A stretch of 64,000 bases of DNA from Corythoichthys intestinalis. Taxonomy: Eukaryota; Chordata; Actinopteri; Syngnathiformes; Syngnathidae. Location: positions 7,806,001 to 7,870,000 of the forward strand of contig NC_080395.1 in assembly GCF_030265065.1 (NCBI RefSeq), read 5' to 3'. The translations under genes and the position numbers were made by a program. Positions 33,962-46,385 of the stretch are shown here, in pieces. Under the pieces are notes generated by a model, which made no database searches, was not told the origin of the DNA, and saw only the letters and a list, made by a program, of their open reading frames with translations. The stretch's first letter is position 1; each line of letters begins with the position of its first letter.

Positions 33962-34395
33962 GTAAATAAGCATTAGAAAGTACAACAGTAAAGAAAAGTG
34001 GAAAATAGAATTTAAAGTCGTGACCTCAAACCTTTTGGGAAACACCAGTGTTTTTATATGTCAACGCGACGAAACAAACTAGGATGTGCCATTTAGAACT
34101 TGGGAACAAACTATGTTATACATGGTGTTATCTTAGATATTACCACAGGTAAGTGAATCAAGGAAATCTAGACGTTCTCTGGAAAAAAAAAGGATTCTTG
34201 TGAAAAAAAGAAAAACCCAAATCACATGTAAAAGTCAATTTTTCGTGCAAATGCTAACACAAACATGAAACTTTCACTCCACATGGGAAAGTTCCCTTCT
34301 GCGTAACAGTTTACATAGTTTTCAGTTGTCGTCTAACACCTCCAAATGTAAAACTAGCATTTAAATATGTTATAATGCAATGACAAAATCAAACT
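33962..34395. repeat. Duplicated 3' flank of ZNF exon 3
   Basis: It is a close match to 16088-16600 (downstream of ZNF exon 2). No gene is visible. Confidence 0.65.
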
Positions 34396-35936
34396 ACTTA
34401 GATACGTGTGTGTGTTCTTGCATGTGTCGTTACATCAAGCTTGTGTGTTCTTTCGTGTTCTTTTAAATTTCCCTCCAGGGTGAACGTTTTACCACAAAAT
34501 GTGCAGACAAAAAGCTTCTATCCAGTGTGTGTCCACGTGTGTTTTGTTAACTCTTGCTTCGTACAAAATCTTTTATCGCAAAGAGAGCAGACGAAAGGTT
34601 TCTCTCCAGTGTGTGTTCTTTTGTGTACATTTAAATTTCCCTTCCGGGTGAATCTTTTACCACAAAATGTGCAGACAAAAGGCTTTTCTCCTGTGTGTAT
34701 ACTTGCGTGTGTTGTAAACGCTTGCTTCGTACAAAATCTTTTACCACAAAATGTACAAAGAAAGCGCTTCTCTTTTGTATGTGTTCTAGTGTGTGTCGTT
34801 AAATAAAGCTCGTGTGTTCTTTCGTGTACTTTTAAATTTCCCTTCTGGGTGAATCTTTTGCCACAAAATGTGCAGAAAAAAGGCTTTTCTCCTGTGTGTG
34901 TGTGCGTGTGTCTTATTAACTGTTGCTTTGCACGAAATCTTGTATCGCAAAGAGAGCAGGCGAAAGGCTTCTCTCCAGTGTGGGTTCTTGAGTGAACATT
35001 TAAATTTCCCTTCTGGGTGAATCCTTTACCACAAAATGTGCAGACAAAAGGCTTTTCTCCTGTGTGTATACTCGCGTGTGTTGTAAACGCTTGCTTCGTA
35101 TAAAATCTTTTACCACAAAATGTACAAAGAAAGCGCTTCTCTCCAGTATGTGTTCTTGTGTGTGTCGTTAAATTAAGCTCGTGTGTTCTTTCGTGTCGTT
35201 TTAAATTTCCCTCCTGGGTGTATCTTTTACCACAAAATGTGCAGATAAAAGGCTTCTCTCCAGTGTGTGTACTCGTGTGTATTGTTAACTCTTGGTTCGT
35301 ACAAAATCTTTTATCGCAAAGAGAGCAGACGAAAGGCTTCTCTCCAGTGTGTGTTCTTTTGTGTACATTTAAACTTCCCTTCTGGGTGAATCTTTTACCA
35401 CAAAATGTGCAGACGAAAGGCTTTTCTCCTGTGTGTGTGCGTGTGTGTATGATTAAATATTGCTTGGTGCTGAATGTTGAATCGCAATGTGAGCAGGGAA
35501 AAGGTTTCCCACCCGCGCGTTCTTTTCCGTCTCTTTTCAGTGATGACTTTTTTAAGGATTTCGAAGCATCAAAGTCAACATCCTCCTTATCGGTGATATC
35601 GTCAGAAGACTGTGATGTTACGTCGTCGCTGTCCGAGAGTGGCGCTAAGAGATCGTCCGGTTGCCATCGTCCCTCACCTTTTGTTGTCAGGTGTTGAAAC
35701 AAGTTACTTCTCGCTAATTGCGCTGCTCTGCGCTCTTCGCTTGGACCGTCATCCTCTTCACTCTTCCTGCTAAGAGTCATTGGAAACTTGGGGATTTTAT
35801 CTTCCTGTTCTTTCATGCTGGGGGTCTCTGGCTCCGCCTCCTGTTTAATGTACGGCATCTCCGACTCCTCCTGTTCAACGTGGTGGGGATCGTGCTTCTC
35901 TGGGTGAAGGTCTTCCACTGTGACGTCTGCGGGACA
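34396..35936 (-). CDS. C2H2 zinc-finger gene 3, terminal coding exon (11 fingers, stop before finger 12)
   Basis: The exon follows an acceptor (TGTCCCGCAG) at 35937 with no early in-frame ATG. The N-terminus [18 protein letters not shown] matches gene 1; IKQE is kept, while the later VKSE has become RKSE. Fingers occur in three rounds of the four-finger block, with long linkers [18 protein letters not shown] and [18 protein letters not shown] after fingers 4 and 8. The frame stops at 34518 where GAG of the TGEKP linker is TAG; finger 12 and the tail [16 protein letters not shown] remain readable to 34396. A protein with 11 fingers could still be made. The 3' side resembles gene 2, so the gene looks recombinant. 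Confidence 0.8.
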
Positions 35937-36213
35937 CAGAATTTTTAAAAAATCATGCTCTTGGGATAGAATGGCTGATATTTCATTTCTGTATAATTTT
36001 TCCAGTAGGAATTTGATGGTTTTCTGTCTTGGCGTGGAATATCATCTCACACTATGTGGATTCTGGGCTGTGAAAAAATATCAACTGTGCGAGTGATATA
36101 CTTTTCAAAGAAAAAGAAACCATCTAAATCCAAACACTGTTGGAAAATTAGTATGTGTGAATATAAAAAACGTATTATCCTAATAGCTTTTGTTACATTT
36201 TGTCCAAACAAGC
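35937..36213. repeat. Duplicated 5' flank of ZNF exon 3
   Basis: 35937-36090 matches 14940-15098. Beyond it lies AT-rich sequence with no gene. Confidence 0.6.
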
Positions 36214-36430
36214 ACATTCATAGGCCTGTCCCGATAACAAATTTTAGTCGGCGATGTATTGACTCATAAATTATTGCCGATATGCGATATTATTGCCTGC
36301 TTTTTTTTAGCCTATTCAGCCACGGATATAGTGACAATACATCCGAATAAATCATCTATTCAAATGCAATAAATTGTTGTTCTTCTTGACATCTGAAACC
36401 ACATTTTGATTAAAATTGGACGGACAGATT
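36214..36430. mobile_element. hAT-like end (AGGCCTGTCCCGATAAC), truncated
   Basis: It starts TAGGCCTGTCCCGATAACAA and is followed by the typical GCCGATATGCGATATTATTG stretch. No right end is seen. Confidence 0.5.
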
Positions 36431-36465
36431 GAAGAGTGCCATGATGACCCAAATGATTAGCTTGA

Positions 36466-36651
36466 TCCGGACCACAACTTCTACAATAGTATGTTGGATA
36501 ACCGTAAATACTACACAGCGGACCAGTATAACAACTCCGTGGATGTGGACGGTAAGCTGAAACTTATTAATGGCAGGAGTCTCTACAAGAATTTTGAACA
36601 CATTAAGGATTATCTACTAAAGATAACAACGGCTCTGACTTATTTGCACAG
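36466..36651 (+). pseudogene. LINE ORF2 N-terminal scrap
   Basis: The frame DPDHNFYNSMLDNRKYYTAD leads to GKLKLINGRSLYKNFEHI and KDYL. This resembles the start of the endonuclease domain in CR1/L2/Rex1-type LINEs, where the pattern I-H-F-N-x-R-S-L-x-x-N is usual; part of that motif is missing. It is only about 60 residues. Confidence 0.5.
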
Positions 36652-36656
36652 ATATA

Positions 36657-38247
36657 CAGTGGGGAGAACAAGTATTTGATACACTGCCGATTTTGCTGGT
36701 TTTCCCACTTGCAAATCATGTAGGGGTCTGTAATTTGTATCATAAGTTCTCTTCAAATGTGAGGGGAGGAATCTAATACAAAAAAACAGAAAATCACGGT
36801 GTATAATTTTTAAATAATAAATTTGCATTTAATTACATGAAATAAGTGTTTGATACATAACAAAAATCAAACTTAATATTTGGTACAGAAACCTTTGTTT
36901 GCTATTACAGATACCATACGTTTCCTGTAGTCCTTGACAAGGTTTGCACACACTGCAGAAGGGATTTTGGCCCACTCCTCCATGCAGATCTTCTCCAGAG
37001 CCTTCAGGGTTCGGGGCTGCTGCCGGGCAACATGGACTTTCAGCTGCCTCCATAGATTTTCTATCGGGTTCAGATCTGGTGACTGGCTAGGTCACTCCAG
37101 GACCTTAAGATGCTTCTTACACAGCCACTCTTTAGTTGCCTTGGCTGTGTGCTTTGGGTCGTTGTCATGCTGGAAGACCCAGCCACGACCCATCTTCAGG
37201 GCTCTCACTGATGGAAGGAGGTTGTCAGACAAGACCTGGCGATACATAGCCCCATTCATCCTCCCCTCAATACGGTGCAGTCGTCCTGTACCCTTGGCAG
37301 AGAAGCAGCCCCAAAAAAATGACGTTTCCTCCTCCTTGTTTCCCGGTTGGGATGGTGTTCTTGGGGTTGTACTCATCCTTCTTTTTCCTCCAAACACGAC
37401 GAGCCGAGTTTAGACCAAAAAGTTCCATTTTGGTTTCATCCGACCACATGACCTTCTCCCATTGCTCCTCTGGATCATCCAGATGGTAAACTTCAGACGT
37501 GTCTGGACATGCACTGGCTTCAGCAGCGGGATCTTGAGTGCGCTGTAGGATTTTAATCAATGACGGCGCAATGTGTTTCCGATGGTTTTCTTCGAGACTG
37601 TGGTTCCAGCTCTCTTCAGGTCATGGACCAGGTCCTGCCGTGTAGTTCTGGGCTGATCCCTCACCTTCCTCATGATCAGTGATGCCCCACGAGGTGAGAT
37701 CTTGCATGGAGCCCCAGAACGAGGCAGATTGGCCATCAACTTGAACTTCTTCCATTTTCTAATAATCGCTCCAACAGTTGTTTACCTTCTCACCAAGCTG
37801 CTTGCTTATTTTCCTGTAGCCCATCCCAGCCTTGTGCAGGTCTATTATTTTATCCCTGATGTCCTTACACAGCTCTTTGGTCTTGGCCATTGGGGAGAGG
37901 TTGGAGTTTGTTTGTTTGAGCATGTGAACAGGTGTCTTTTATACAGGTAACAAGTTCAAACAGGTGCAGTTACTTCCGGTAATGAGTGGAGAACAGGAGG
38001 GGTTCTTAAAAAATAACTAAGAGCTGAAATATTTACTAATTGGTAATGTATCAAATACTTATTTCATGCAGTTAAATACAAATGTATTATTTAAAAATTA
38101 TACAATGTGATTTTCTGGATTTTTGTATTAGATTCCATCCCTCATAGTTGAAGAGAACTTATGATACAAATTAAAGACCTCTACATGGCTTGCAAGTGGG
38201 AAAAGCAGCAAAATCGGCAGTGTATCAAATACTTGGTATCCCTACTG
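36657..38247 (-). mobile_element. Full-length Tc1-like transposon, third family
   Basis: The ends CAGTGGGGAGAACAAGTATT and its imperfect inverse ending CCCTACTG are flanked by TA (36655-36656, 38248-38249). The terminal 70-80 bp on both sides carry AGTGTATCAAATACTT-type text. At 1591 bp it has the normal length of such elements. Confidence 0.9.
36874..37890 (-). pseudogene. Tc1-like transposase, decayed
   Basis: It begins [20 protein letters not shown], goes through [15 protein letters not shown], and shows the catalytic segments [47 protein letters not shown] and [15 protein letters not shown], ending [13 protein letters not shown]. Several frameshifts and stops interrupt it, for example a stop just before [10 protein letters not shown], so it is not functional. 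All three DDE acidic positions can be located. Confidence 0.85.
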
Positions 38248-38487
38248 TACATATTATAGTATTATTTCTGAAGTATGTGGGATTAGCTCCAGAAATCGTT
38301 ATTTATATGACAAATGTGACGTGCTTTTAATTTTGAAATTTTCACCGGAAGTACGTTCGCTAAACTGCTGACAACTTTACATTCCACAAAAAGCACTTTT
38401 TGTTATTGTTTGTGCTGTCACTAATAGATATTTTGTTTTCTTCCATTTGCAAATGTTGTTAACCAGCGATTTTTCATATTTGAAGTA
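38248..38487. other. ZNF 3' flank, no gene seen
   Basis: AT-rich sequence lies between the Tc1-like element and the zinc-finger remnant. Nothing else is supported. Confidence 0.4.
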
Positions 38488-38985
<498 letters not shown>

Positions 38986-39409
38986 GTACGTCATGCCCTG
39001 GGAAAATGTTAATATTCCATCATTTATCCATAAATGCATGCCTTTTGTATTCATATCATGCCACTTTGTGTAATTACACACAAGAAAATGAGAGAAATTT
39101 GGCTCGATTGTCAAGCTAAAACGACCGGCGCCCGAGATCTGGCACATTGTGTGCGTGACGTCACGACAAGTGAAGAGACTGCCACCGGCCACTAGGGGGG
39201 CAGCGCCTGTCTGCATCAATATAATTCCTTCTAGTGAGGGGAGAATTAGCATTGTTTTGAGCTGTTTATGCTGATGCATTGTGTTCGTCCTGCACATATT
39301 CCAAGTTCCCTCATCAAGAAACACCCTTCGTTGTCAATAAAAGAGAATTCAGAATTGACAGTGAGGGGTGTTTCTTCAACAAGAAAAAGGCTCAGTGCTT
39401 TAATACTGA

Positions 39410-39685
39410 ATGGCGGCGATGATGGCAGACAATTTCGTTTCTAGTTTCAGCAACGAACCCGACGTAGAAGGACGTAACGAATGTTCATCTAATGGTGACG
39501 AGGAGAGTTACGAAGCTTTAATCAGTGTTTTAGGTTACCAATTTGAGCCCAAACGAACGCCAATGCAGCGTAATGAAACGGTCATTGAGGGGAGCAATGA
39601 CACTGATGAAACATCGGCAGCAGATCGTGTGGAAAACACCAATGATTTGTTTTGCATTTCTTTTTGTGAAGCTGATACACCGTGA
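39410..39685 (+). CDS. P2X7-type zinc-binding protein N-terminal exon (transposon-borne)
   Basis: The frame starts MAAMMADNFVSSFSNEPDVE. Residues 41-53 (LGYQFEPKRTPMQ) and the later RVENTND resemble the N-terminal leader of the many fish P2X-purinoceptor-7-like proteins, in which the Cys-rich cytosolic domain follows a TDWC-type segment. The Cys-rich part is not present here. It lies opposite a THAP exon, as in other two-gene transposons. Assignment is by motif memory and moderate. Confidence 0.4.
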   Translation: MAAMMADNFVSSFSNEPDVEGRNECSSNGDEESYEALISVLGYQFEPKRTPMQRNETVIEGSNDTDETSAADRVENTNDLFCISFCEADTP

Positions 39686-39916
39686 CTGCAAAATAAAGGA
39701 ATGCATAGAATAATTATCATTTATTGCGCTATCATAGCTTTTCGCTCTGCCAACAGATACAAATATGAATGGGATCAGAGGATTTGTTCTATATATTTTA
39801 CGAACGATAATCTATACATGTGTCCAGTCCTGTATCCAATGCGTGACATTTTTTTTATTATATAAGTACTCACTCTGACCATTTCGAGCTTGGCTGCTCC
39901 CCTCCTTTGCTTAGCT

Positions 39917-40240
39917 TTAGCCTCCTTTACCAGTCATCGTCCTCTTTCTTGATATCTCGGGACATTTAGGTGGCTGCGCGTGTATGGTCGGCACCGCATC
40001 TCCTTTGAGCAGCAATCTTTTAGCAAAACCGGATTTCACTTGTCCATAGTTCGAGAAGCTTTCAGGTGGAAAATAACAGAAAACCGTGCCGGAGGCTGGG
40101 TCTAGAAAATTAGCCCTCTTTGCACGGACGAACTTTACCCATTGTCTGCGTAGTCCAGCTTTTCTTTTCGCGTTCAGGAACTCATGGATACTATATTCCG
40201 ATAAATTTTTACACCACATAGCACAGCAGTTTTGAACCAT
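39917..40240 (-). CDS. THAP-domain exon, nearly intact
   Basis: From ATG 40240 the frame reads MVQNCCAMWCKNLSEYSIHE, then LRRQWVKFVRAKRANFLDP, TVFCYFPPESFSNYGQVKSG and KRLLLKGDAVPTIH. The Cys pair near the N-terminus is present and the C-terminal AVPTI motif is typical of THAP. In place of the third-ligand Cys-x2-His it has FCYFPPES, so the His is lost; the relative near 30500 keeps LCGAHF there. The exon is close to full THAP length. Confidence 0.7.
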   Translation of the reverse strand: MVQNCCAMWCKNLSEYSIHEFLNAKRKAGLRRQWVKFVRAKRANFLDPASGTVFCYFPPESFSNYGQVKSGFAKRLLLKGDAVPTIHAQPPKCPEISRKRTMTGKGG

Positions 40241-40419
40241 TCTAGTGATGTTTGGTCAAACAAACCCGAACGCTACTCTCTCGTCGATAAAAAACAATGG
40301 CACCTGGCTCCGCCTCGACTGTCAATCACTTGTCGTGACGTCCCCGCCCCATTCGGCTGTTTTCGGAACACTTTCGGAAATGCTCGTCATTTTCGATCTA
40401 TTTTCGATAATTGCATTTG

Positions 40420-40762
40420 AGTCAAAGTCTTTATCCTCATCATCACTGTTAAAATCAGAAGAGTGTGACGTTAAGTCGTCACTGTCTGAGAGCGGGGCTA
40501 ACAAACCGTCAGATTGCGATCGTGCCTCTCCTTTTGTTGTCAGGTGTTGAAATGAGCTGTCACTCGAAGGTTTCGCTACTCCGCTCTCTTTGCTTGGAAC
40601 TTCGCCTTCTTCACTCGTCACACTGACAGTCATTGGAGACTTGGGGATTTCATCTTCCTGATTTTCTTCTTTAATGTTGGAGGTCTCTGGCTCCTCCTCC
40701 TGATTGATGAGGGGATCGTGCTTCTGAGGGCGAAGCGTTTTCATCTTGACGTCCACGGGACA
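40420..40762 (-). pseudogene. ZNF acidic N-terminal exon without fingers
   Basis: After an acceptor (TTTCAATTTCCAG) the frame reads VKMKTLRPQKHDP and contains IKEE, then [20 protein letters not shown] and [10 protein letters not shown], closely matching gene 2. At DFDSN it runs into foreign sequence and stops at 40322. The fingers are found, degraded, 1.4 kb further at 38488-38985. Confidence 0.7.
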
Positions 40763-41844
40763 CTGGAAATTGAAAAATATCACGTGATTTTCAAAAGTCA
40801 AGCTTTGCTCAGTCTCCCGCCGTGATTTTCATGTTGTATATTTTTTTTACCGACACTAAGGCCTTGTTCAGACTGGCAGACAAAATCTGATTTTTAGCCC
40901 ATCCAAATAAAGGGAGTTTCAAATAATCGCTTATTAGATGCATCGCGATTCGACACGTGACGATTCGATTACGATTCAAAAAGGTTTAAAAACGATGATT
41001 TTCCCTAATAACTTTTATGACAGCCGCTCGTAGCGGAACGAAATTCAAGACACGTCAGCCACATACACACACGCACACACAACGTTATGATGGATGCTGC
41101 TGGTTACTGAGCGAGAGATTTACTCCTTTTCAAAATAAATGTGTGTATGAGACAGGCATGGACCTGGAGTGAGCGCTTATGTGCGCAAGTAATTTTTTAG
41201 AGCAAGAGGGGGAGGAAGATAGTTCGTTGCTGCTTGTCTTTCAGATGTCCAGCAGTGGTTTCAAGTCATGTCAATTGAAAAATGTCCTGAGTGTGTTGGT
41301 AAGAGTCTTGTGCGTCTATAAGAGGTGAGTCCACGAACCCTCTTGTATTGTTAAGCTTTTATTGTTGCCGTTTTTGAGATGTTACCAGTTAGCGTCGAGC
41401 GCTAAGCTAATTAGCTAATGCGCTTACGTGTATTTCATATGCAGGATGGTAAAACCATGGTTAAGTACAGCAGTAACACTACAAACATGCGAAATAGTAC
41501 AGAAATACGTGAAAACAAAGTATATTGGTTAAGTCTGATTTTTAATGACACTGTTTCCAGAAAATATGGAATTTATTTGACCCGTGTAAATTTTATTGTA
41601 TTGCTGAGAGAAATAAGTACTGCCTTAAAAATGGTTAATGTTTTGGCACTCGCTTGTAAAATAAATAAATAAATAAAAAAGCAGCTTAAGGGCAGCTTTT
41701 TGTTGTATGGCCATGTTTCCATCGTTCCCGTTGAATCATTAGGATATTTTAAATAAATAATGGACATAAATTTGTTTGGCTACTTTATAAATTAGTAAAG
41801 TACAATGCATCGATAATTGTGATACCCGTGATCATCGTCAATAC
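40763..41844. repeat. ZNF upstream duplicate and host hAT-like element
   Basis: 40815-41175 matches 18640-19050. From about 40920 an ATCG-rich hAT-like element begins that ends near 43436 (CACACCCTTA), since the cassette text before and after is continuous with 1700-1760. 41180-41690 has an AT-rich open stretch with no recognised gene. Confidence 0.5.
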
Positions 41845-43349
41845 TAGGCCTGAACGATATATCGTTTAAACATCGCCATCGCGATGTGCGCATGCGCAAT
41901 AGTCCCATCGCAAGGACGTGCGATAGTTTTTTCATTTCATTTTTTTTAATCCACAAACGTTTGTTTTGAGGAAGGAGAGGGAAGGAGAGCGCACAGCTTC
42001 TCTTTCCCTCCAGCAAGTCATCGGCTCCTCCCCCTCCTCCTGCGACAGCGGAGTGGAGGGAGGAGGGGCCGAACAGCAGAGCGGAGGGAGGAGGGGCCGT
42101 TCTCAAAGTGAAAGCAACCAAGCAACACGTTAAAGTAAGACCGTCTCCAAAAGGAGTTTTGGAAGTATTTTGGCAAGAACAAGACTATAAGGGACAAAAA
42201 ACAGCCCTGTCGACAGTGCCTCGCCGTGGTTGCCTTAACAAGAAGTAATCTGTCGAACATGTGGTACCATTTAAAACGCAGGTATCTATGCATTCCTGCT
42301 ACGAGCTTCCCATCAGAGGCTTTTTAGTACAGGTGGGAACATTGTTACGTGCCAACGTTCTTGTCTCAAGCCTGCAATAGTGAATAAACTTGTAGTCTTG
42401 GCCAAAAACCTATGAGACCCAGTTGAGAATTGCTGAGCAAGGAAGGTGGACGATATGCAGACAAATACATAACACAGCTGCAGAAATGTCTTTTCTTCTT
42501 TTTATTCATGTGACAGCTGTCAGGAAGGCAGGAAATTTGGGAGTTAAAATGGTTCTGTTATTCATCAGTTATTTGCAGTTAATCAGTTCAATTATTTACA
42601 AGTTCAATTGAGTTTCTGTTTCTTTTATATTTAAATTTATTGTAAATCGTATTTTTCAAATAACTATATATAGTACTGCTGCACATAAAGTTTTGACACT
42701 TAATATTTTTGTTTAAATATTTTTACAACTTTGTTGCCGTTTTGCAGTTTTATATTGTAATAGTTTGTGTAAAATACTCAGGGGACTAATGCACTTGCAC
42801 TTTTATTAGTCAGATTTAATATTTAAGTTCAAATATGTTGACAACTGTTGTTTTACTGAGGTTATTTATTTATTGTTATAGTTTGTGAACAACTCTTTTG
42901 TTTGTCATATTTAATATTTTTGTTCAAATATGTTTACAGTACAACTTTGTTGTTATTTTACAGAAGTTTTTATTTATTGTTATATTTTGTCAAAAACATA
43001 GGGGACTAATGCACCTGCTCTTTTATTTATCATTGAATGTATTTGCTGCTGTTGAAGTGTAAAATATTGTGTTCAATAAATGATCTATTTTGTGCAGACA
43101 TGGCTTCCTGAATCCCTTCATACAGCAATCTTCATCATTCACAAATGAAACAGTATTATATGAATACACTGTGGTCACAGTGTGTCATGTAAAGTATTTC
43201 CAAACAGCTATTCAAGTCATCTAGTGAAAATTTCTTTAAAAAAAGATATATATATATATTTTTTTTTAATATCGCAATATAATATCGCAATATATTGCAA
43301 ACCTAAAAAAAATCGCAACAATAGTTTTTTCCAATATCGTTCAGGCCTA
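41845..43349. mobile_element. hAT element, TAGGCCTGAACGATAT ends, exact TSD
   Basis: The ends TAGGCCTGAACGATAT and ATATCGTTCAGGCCTA are perfect inverted repeats over 16 bp, flanked by GTCAATAC (41837-41844, 43350-43357). It retains a BED exon at 42145. The rest is AT-rich. Confidence 0.9.
42145..42281 (+). CDS. BED-finger exon of a hAT transposase
   Basis: The frame reads EFWKYFGKNKTIRDKK, then CRQCLAVVALTRSNLSNMWY and HLKRR, ending at a donor-like GTATCT (42282). Aromatic start, Cys-x2-Cys and the N-L-x(4-5)-H-L pattern fit a ZBED-type BED finger. I do not see an ATG close upstream in frame. No catalytic exon follows. Confidence 0.55.
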
Positions 43350-43446
43350 GTCAATACAGTGATAATCGTTCGATAATCGAATCGTAGCACCCTGAATCGT
43401 AATCAAATCGAATCGTGGGGTGGCTAAGATGGCACACCCTTAATCC

Positions 43447-43908
43447 AAATTGTAAAAGGCGTTTCAAACCAGCGGCAGCCTAGTGTGAATGGTATAGCGG
43501 CAACCCATTCATTATATATGTGTAACAGGACTTCTCGGCAAAAGTGAGCGGTGGAAAGCAGTCCTGGGCGGAACGGGAAGCTTGACTGAATTTACGCCGA
43601 GAGGCGAGGCCCAAAATAGAGCTTTGCTTTTTTACAGAGCACCACCGCGCTGACGTCAACAATGCATCCAACAGCAGAGGGACAGGCGAACTTCTATCAG
43701 TTCTATGAGGCTGTTTTGGCAGATGTATACGTGTAGTCCCCGGGTTAGGACCTCCTTGACTTGTGCGATTTCGAATTTATGACGCCGGAGTCTTGTCCGC
43801 CATTTGTCACCGGTCTTTTTTTAGTAATATAAACAGTACCATACTGTACCTCACAGTATCCTATATTTTACTTTATTACAGTAATATGACATGTACTGTC
43901 CTCACTAT
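43447..43908. repeat. Segmental cassette copy C (left part)
   Basis: It matches 1736-2150 (AAACCAGCGGCAGCCTAGTG and on). No gene is visible. Confidence 0.65.
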
Positions 43909-45143
43909 AGAGCAGGGCGGTAAACCGAAAATTTACCGTCACCGAAATTCTTCACGATGACAGACGTAATTTTGACCATGTCAGTAAATTCGGTTATTTA
44001 ATAAAACAATAAAATATAGTCTTTTCATCCCGCTTTGACTCTGTGTTGTTCAGCTATGTTCATTCCCCTTTAAGAAAGCAGACAGTGTGCTTACGTATGG
44101 AGTCACATGGTTTTCAGGAAGCCAAACAAACAGAAGCCCGGTAGGCTAACGCTACAAGTAAACGGGATGGAGTCGGGCTTAAGTTAGCTTCGCCAAAGTT
44201 TCACCCGACATTAAGTAAACTCTTGGCGGATTAGGGCTTTCGCCCGCTGTCCTCCCTGGCTCTCACGATATCAGGAGAGGATGCTTTCAGTGCTTTCTTC
44301 TGGTAGCCAAACCACAGGCTAACGCTAGCGGCTAACAGCGGCTACAAATGAACGTGAAAGAGTCGGATAGCGGCTCTAACGTTGTCGAAACGGCTGAAAT
44401 TAATGAGTGTACTGGGCACGGACTTCATGTAGAAATCATCATGTCGCGTTATTTGGCATCTCTGTGCGATTTCTCTGAAAGCTTTCATGATGGTAAAGCA
44501 CTCAGCATAAAGTATAATCCAACAGTGAAGCCCATATACAATATATGACAGTTTAATGACCACAGCTATTTTTCTGTATGTGTTTAGTTTATTTTGCCAT
44601 CATAAAACCTTAAATGTTTCATTGGCATCAGAGCAATACAGCTTTAATCTGGTTGTGTCTGTGTGGGGGTGCATGTATTAAAAAATGTTTCGGGAAAAAA
44701 AAACCAAAAAAAACGAAACCTTGACGTAAACACTTGTGTTGAAAAATTATGTCACAGCAGCCATTATCAAAAAGTTGTCTGAAGTGTACTGTTAAAGCTG
44801 CAAGTCATTTGTGTTAGAATGACATGTTTGCACAGTCGTCATATTGATTTTTATAATGTTGTACATTTTTCAAGTCATACAAACTGTTATAAATGTTCAC
44901 ACTAGAATTCTTGTTTACAAGATTTTTTTTAATACTTAATGTTTAGACTGCATGTGCAATTGTTAAATTGAAAGCTGGTTAAATAAATTTAACGAGAAAC
45001 GGTTAATTTGTATTCCATGCATTGATTCAAATTTTCAAATCATAACAGTCCGCTTGGCCGAATTTATCGTCATTTATCGTTATCGAGGTAAATCTGCTCA
45101 ATTTATCGTGATACGTACTTAAGGCCATATCGCCCAGCCCTAC
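43909..45143. mobile_element. hAT-like element (GCAGGGCGGTAAACCG), exact TSD
   Basis: The ends AGAGCAGGGCGGTAAACC and TATCGCCCAGCCCTAC are inverted, flanked by CTCACTAT (43901-43908, 45144-45151). An open frame at 44348-44548 (MNVKESDSGSNVVETAEINE) has no recognised domain and is probably the remnant of a first exon. Confidence 0.8.
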
Positions 45144-46094
45144 CTCACTATACGTGAAGTTGTTTAGCTTTACAGAGAGCAAACAAAGTTTTTAACGATG
45201 ATTGACAGGTTTGTAGCATTGATCTGGTCAGAAATGCCTCGGTAGCTCTACGATCAAAGGCACAAATGTGTTAATCATCGCTAAGCTTTGTACACAGTTT
45301 GAAGTGAGCTGTGACAACTCATTCGTTGTCTGAGTGAGACGCTATTCCCGGGAGCGGGAGAGTCAAAGCAAAAAAAAAAAAAAAAAACTTTTTCGGTGTC
45401 AGATCGGGACTCCATATCGGCAGATTCTCAAAATGAGGCTCTCTGACTCGGGTGCAAAAAATATGCAATTGGGAAATTCCTAGTATTCATATAATAACAT
45501 TTAATCCAGGCTAACAGTGTTTATTTGTGAATGATGAAGATATGAAGATTGGTGTTTATAAAAAGAATCCAGGAAGCCATGTCACTGCACAATTGCTGTT
45601 TTTATGGAGAACCCTATGCGCACATTGTGATGGCGATGACGAGCGCTCACTCAGACATTTTATCTCAGTGCTAAAACTGTGAAAGCATTCCTTGGAGAAA
45701 GACTCATCCAGTCAATGATATAGCCTGCAAATAGCCCAGATCTCAACCCTATTGAAAACCTGTGGTTGAAATTGGAAAAAAATGGTCCACAGCAAGGCTC
45801 CAATTGCAAGGATGTTCTGGAAACTGCAATCAAAGAGAGTTGGCACCAAATTGATGAAGAATACTCATCAAGTCCATGCCTCAGAGACTGCAAGCTGTCA
45901 TAAAAGCCAGAGGTAGGATTACTTAAATACTAGAGACATGTTTTGATTGTTATTTCTATGTTTGTTTCTCATTATTCCATTTTTAAAATATATTTCCCTG
46001 TACTTGCTCTATAAAAGTAACATTTACTGACCACCACAATGTTTTTAATTCATTTCTTTTAGTGTTTCTGAATGCTAAAGAGTTGCACTTTTGA
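45144..46094 (+). mobile_element. Tc1-like remnant (C-terminal half) and gene-poor flank
   Basis: At about 45726-45900 the text [17 protein letters not shown] and AIKESWHQIDEEY is the end of a Tc1-like transposase; the N-terminal half is too decayed to follow. Terminal inverted repeats are not clear. 45360-45480 contains a poly-A run and a GATCGGGA-type hAT scrap. Confidence 0.65.
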
Positions 46095-46385
46095 ACTACC
46101 GTATTGGCCCAAATATAAGACGGCCCTGATTATAAGACGACCCCCTCCTTTTCATGACTCAAGTTTGAAAAAAGACTTTTCGAACACCAAATTAATTTTT
46201 ATACAGAAAATAATTACAGTACATCCAAAACAAATGATTATAACAATAAAATTGAGAGAAAAAGCATGTTATTTTGCTTCATTCAAATCTTAATATCTGA
46301 ACATTTAAATATATGCAAACTAAATTGCAATCACATTCGTAAATGAATGGCTTCTGGTTTTTGAAATGCAAATAAACAAATCTAG
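46095..46385. mobile_element. Element end TACCGTATTGGCCCAAATAT, partial
   Basis: It starts TACCGTATTGGCCCAAATAT followed by AAGACGGCCCTGATTATAAG, a repeated fish transposon terminus. The right end is not found. Confidence 0.5.
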
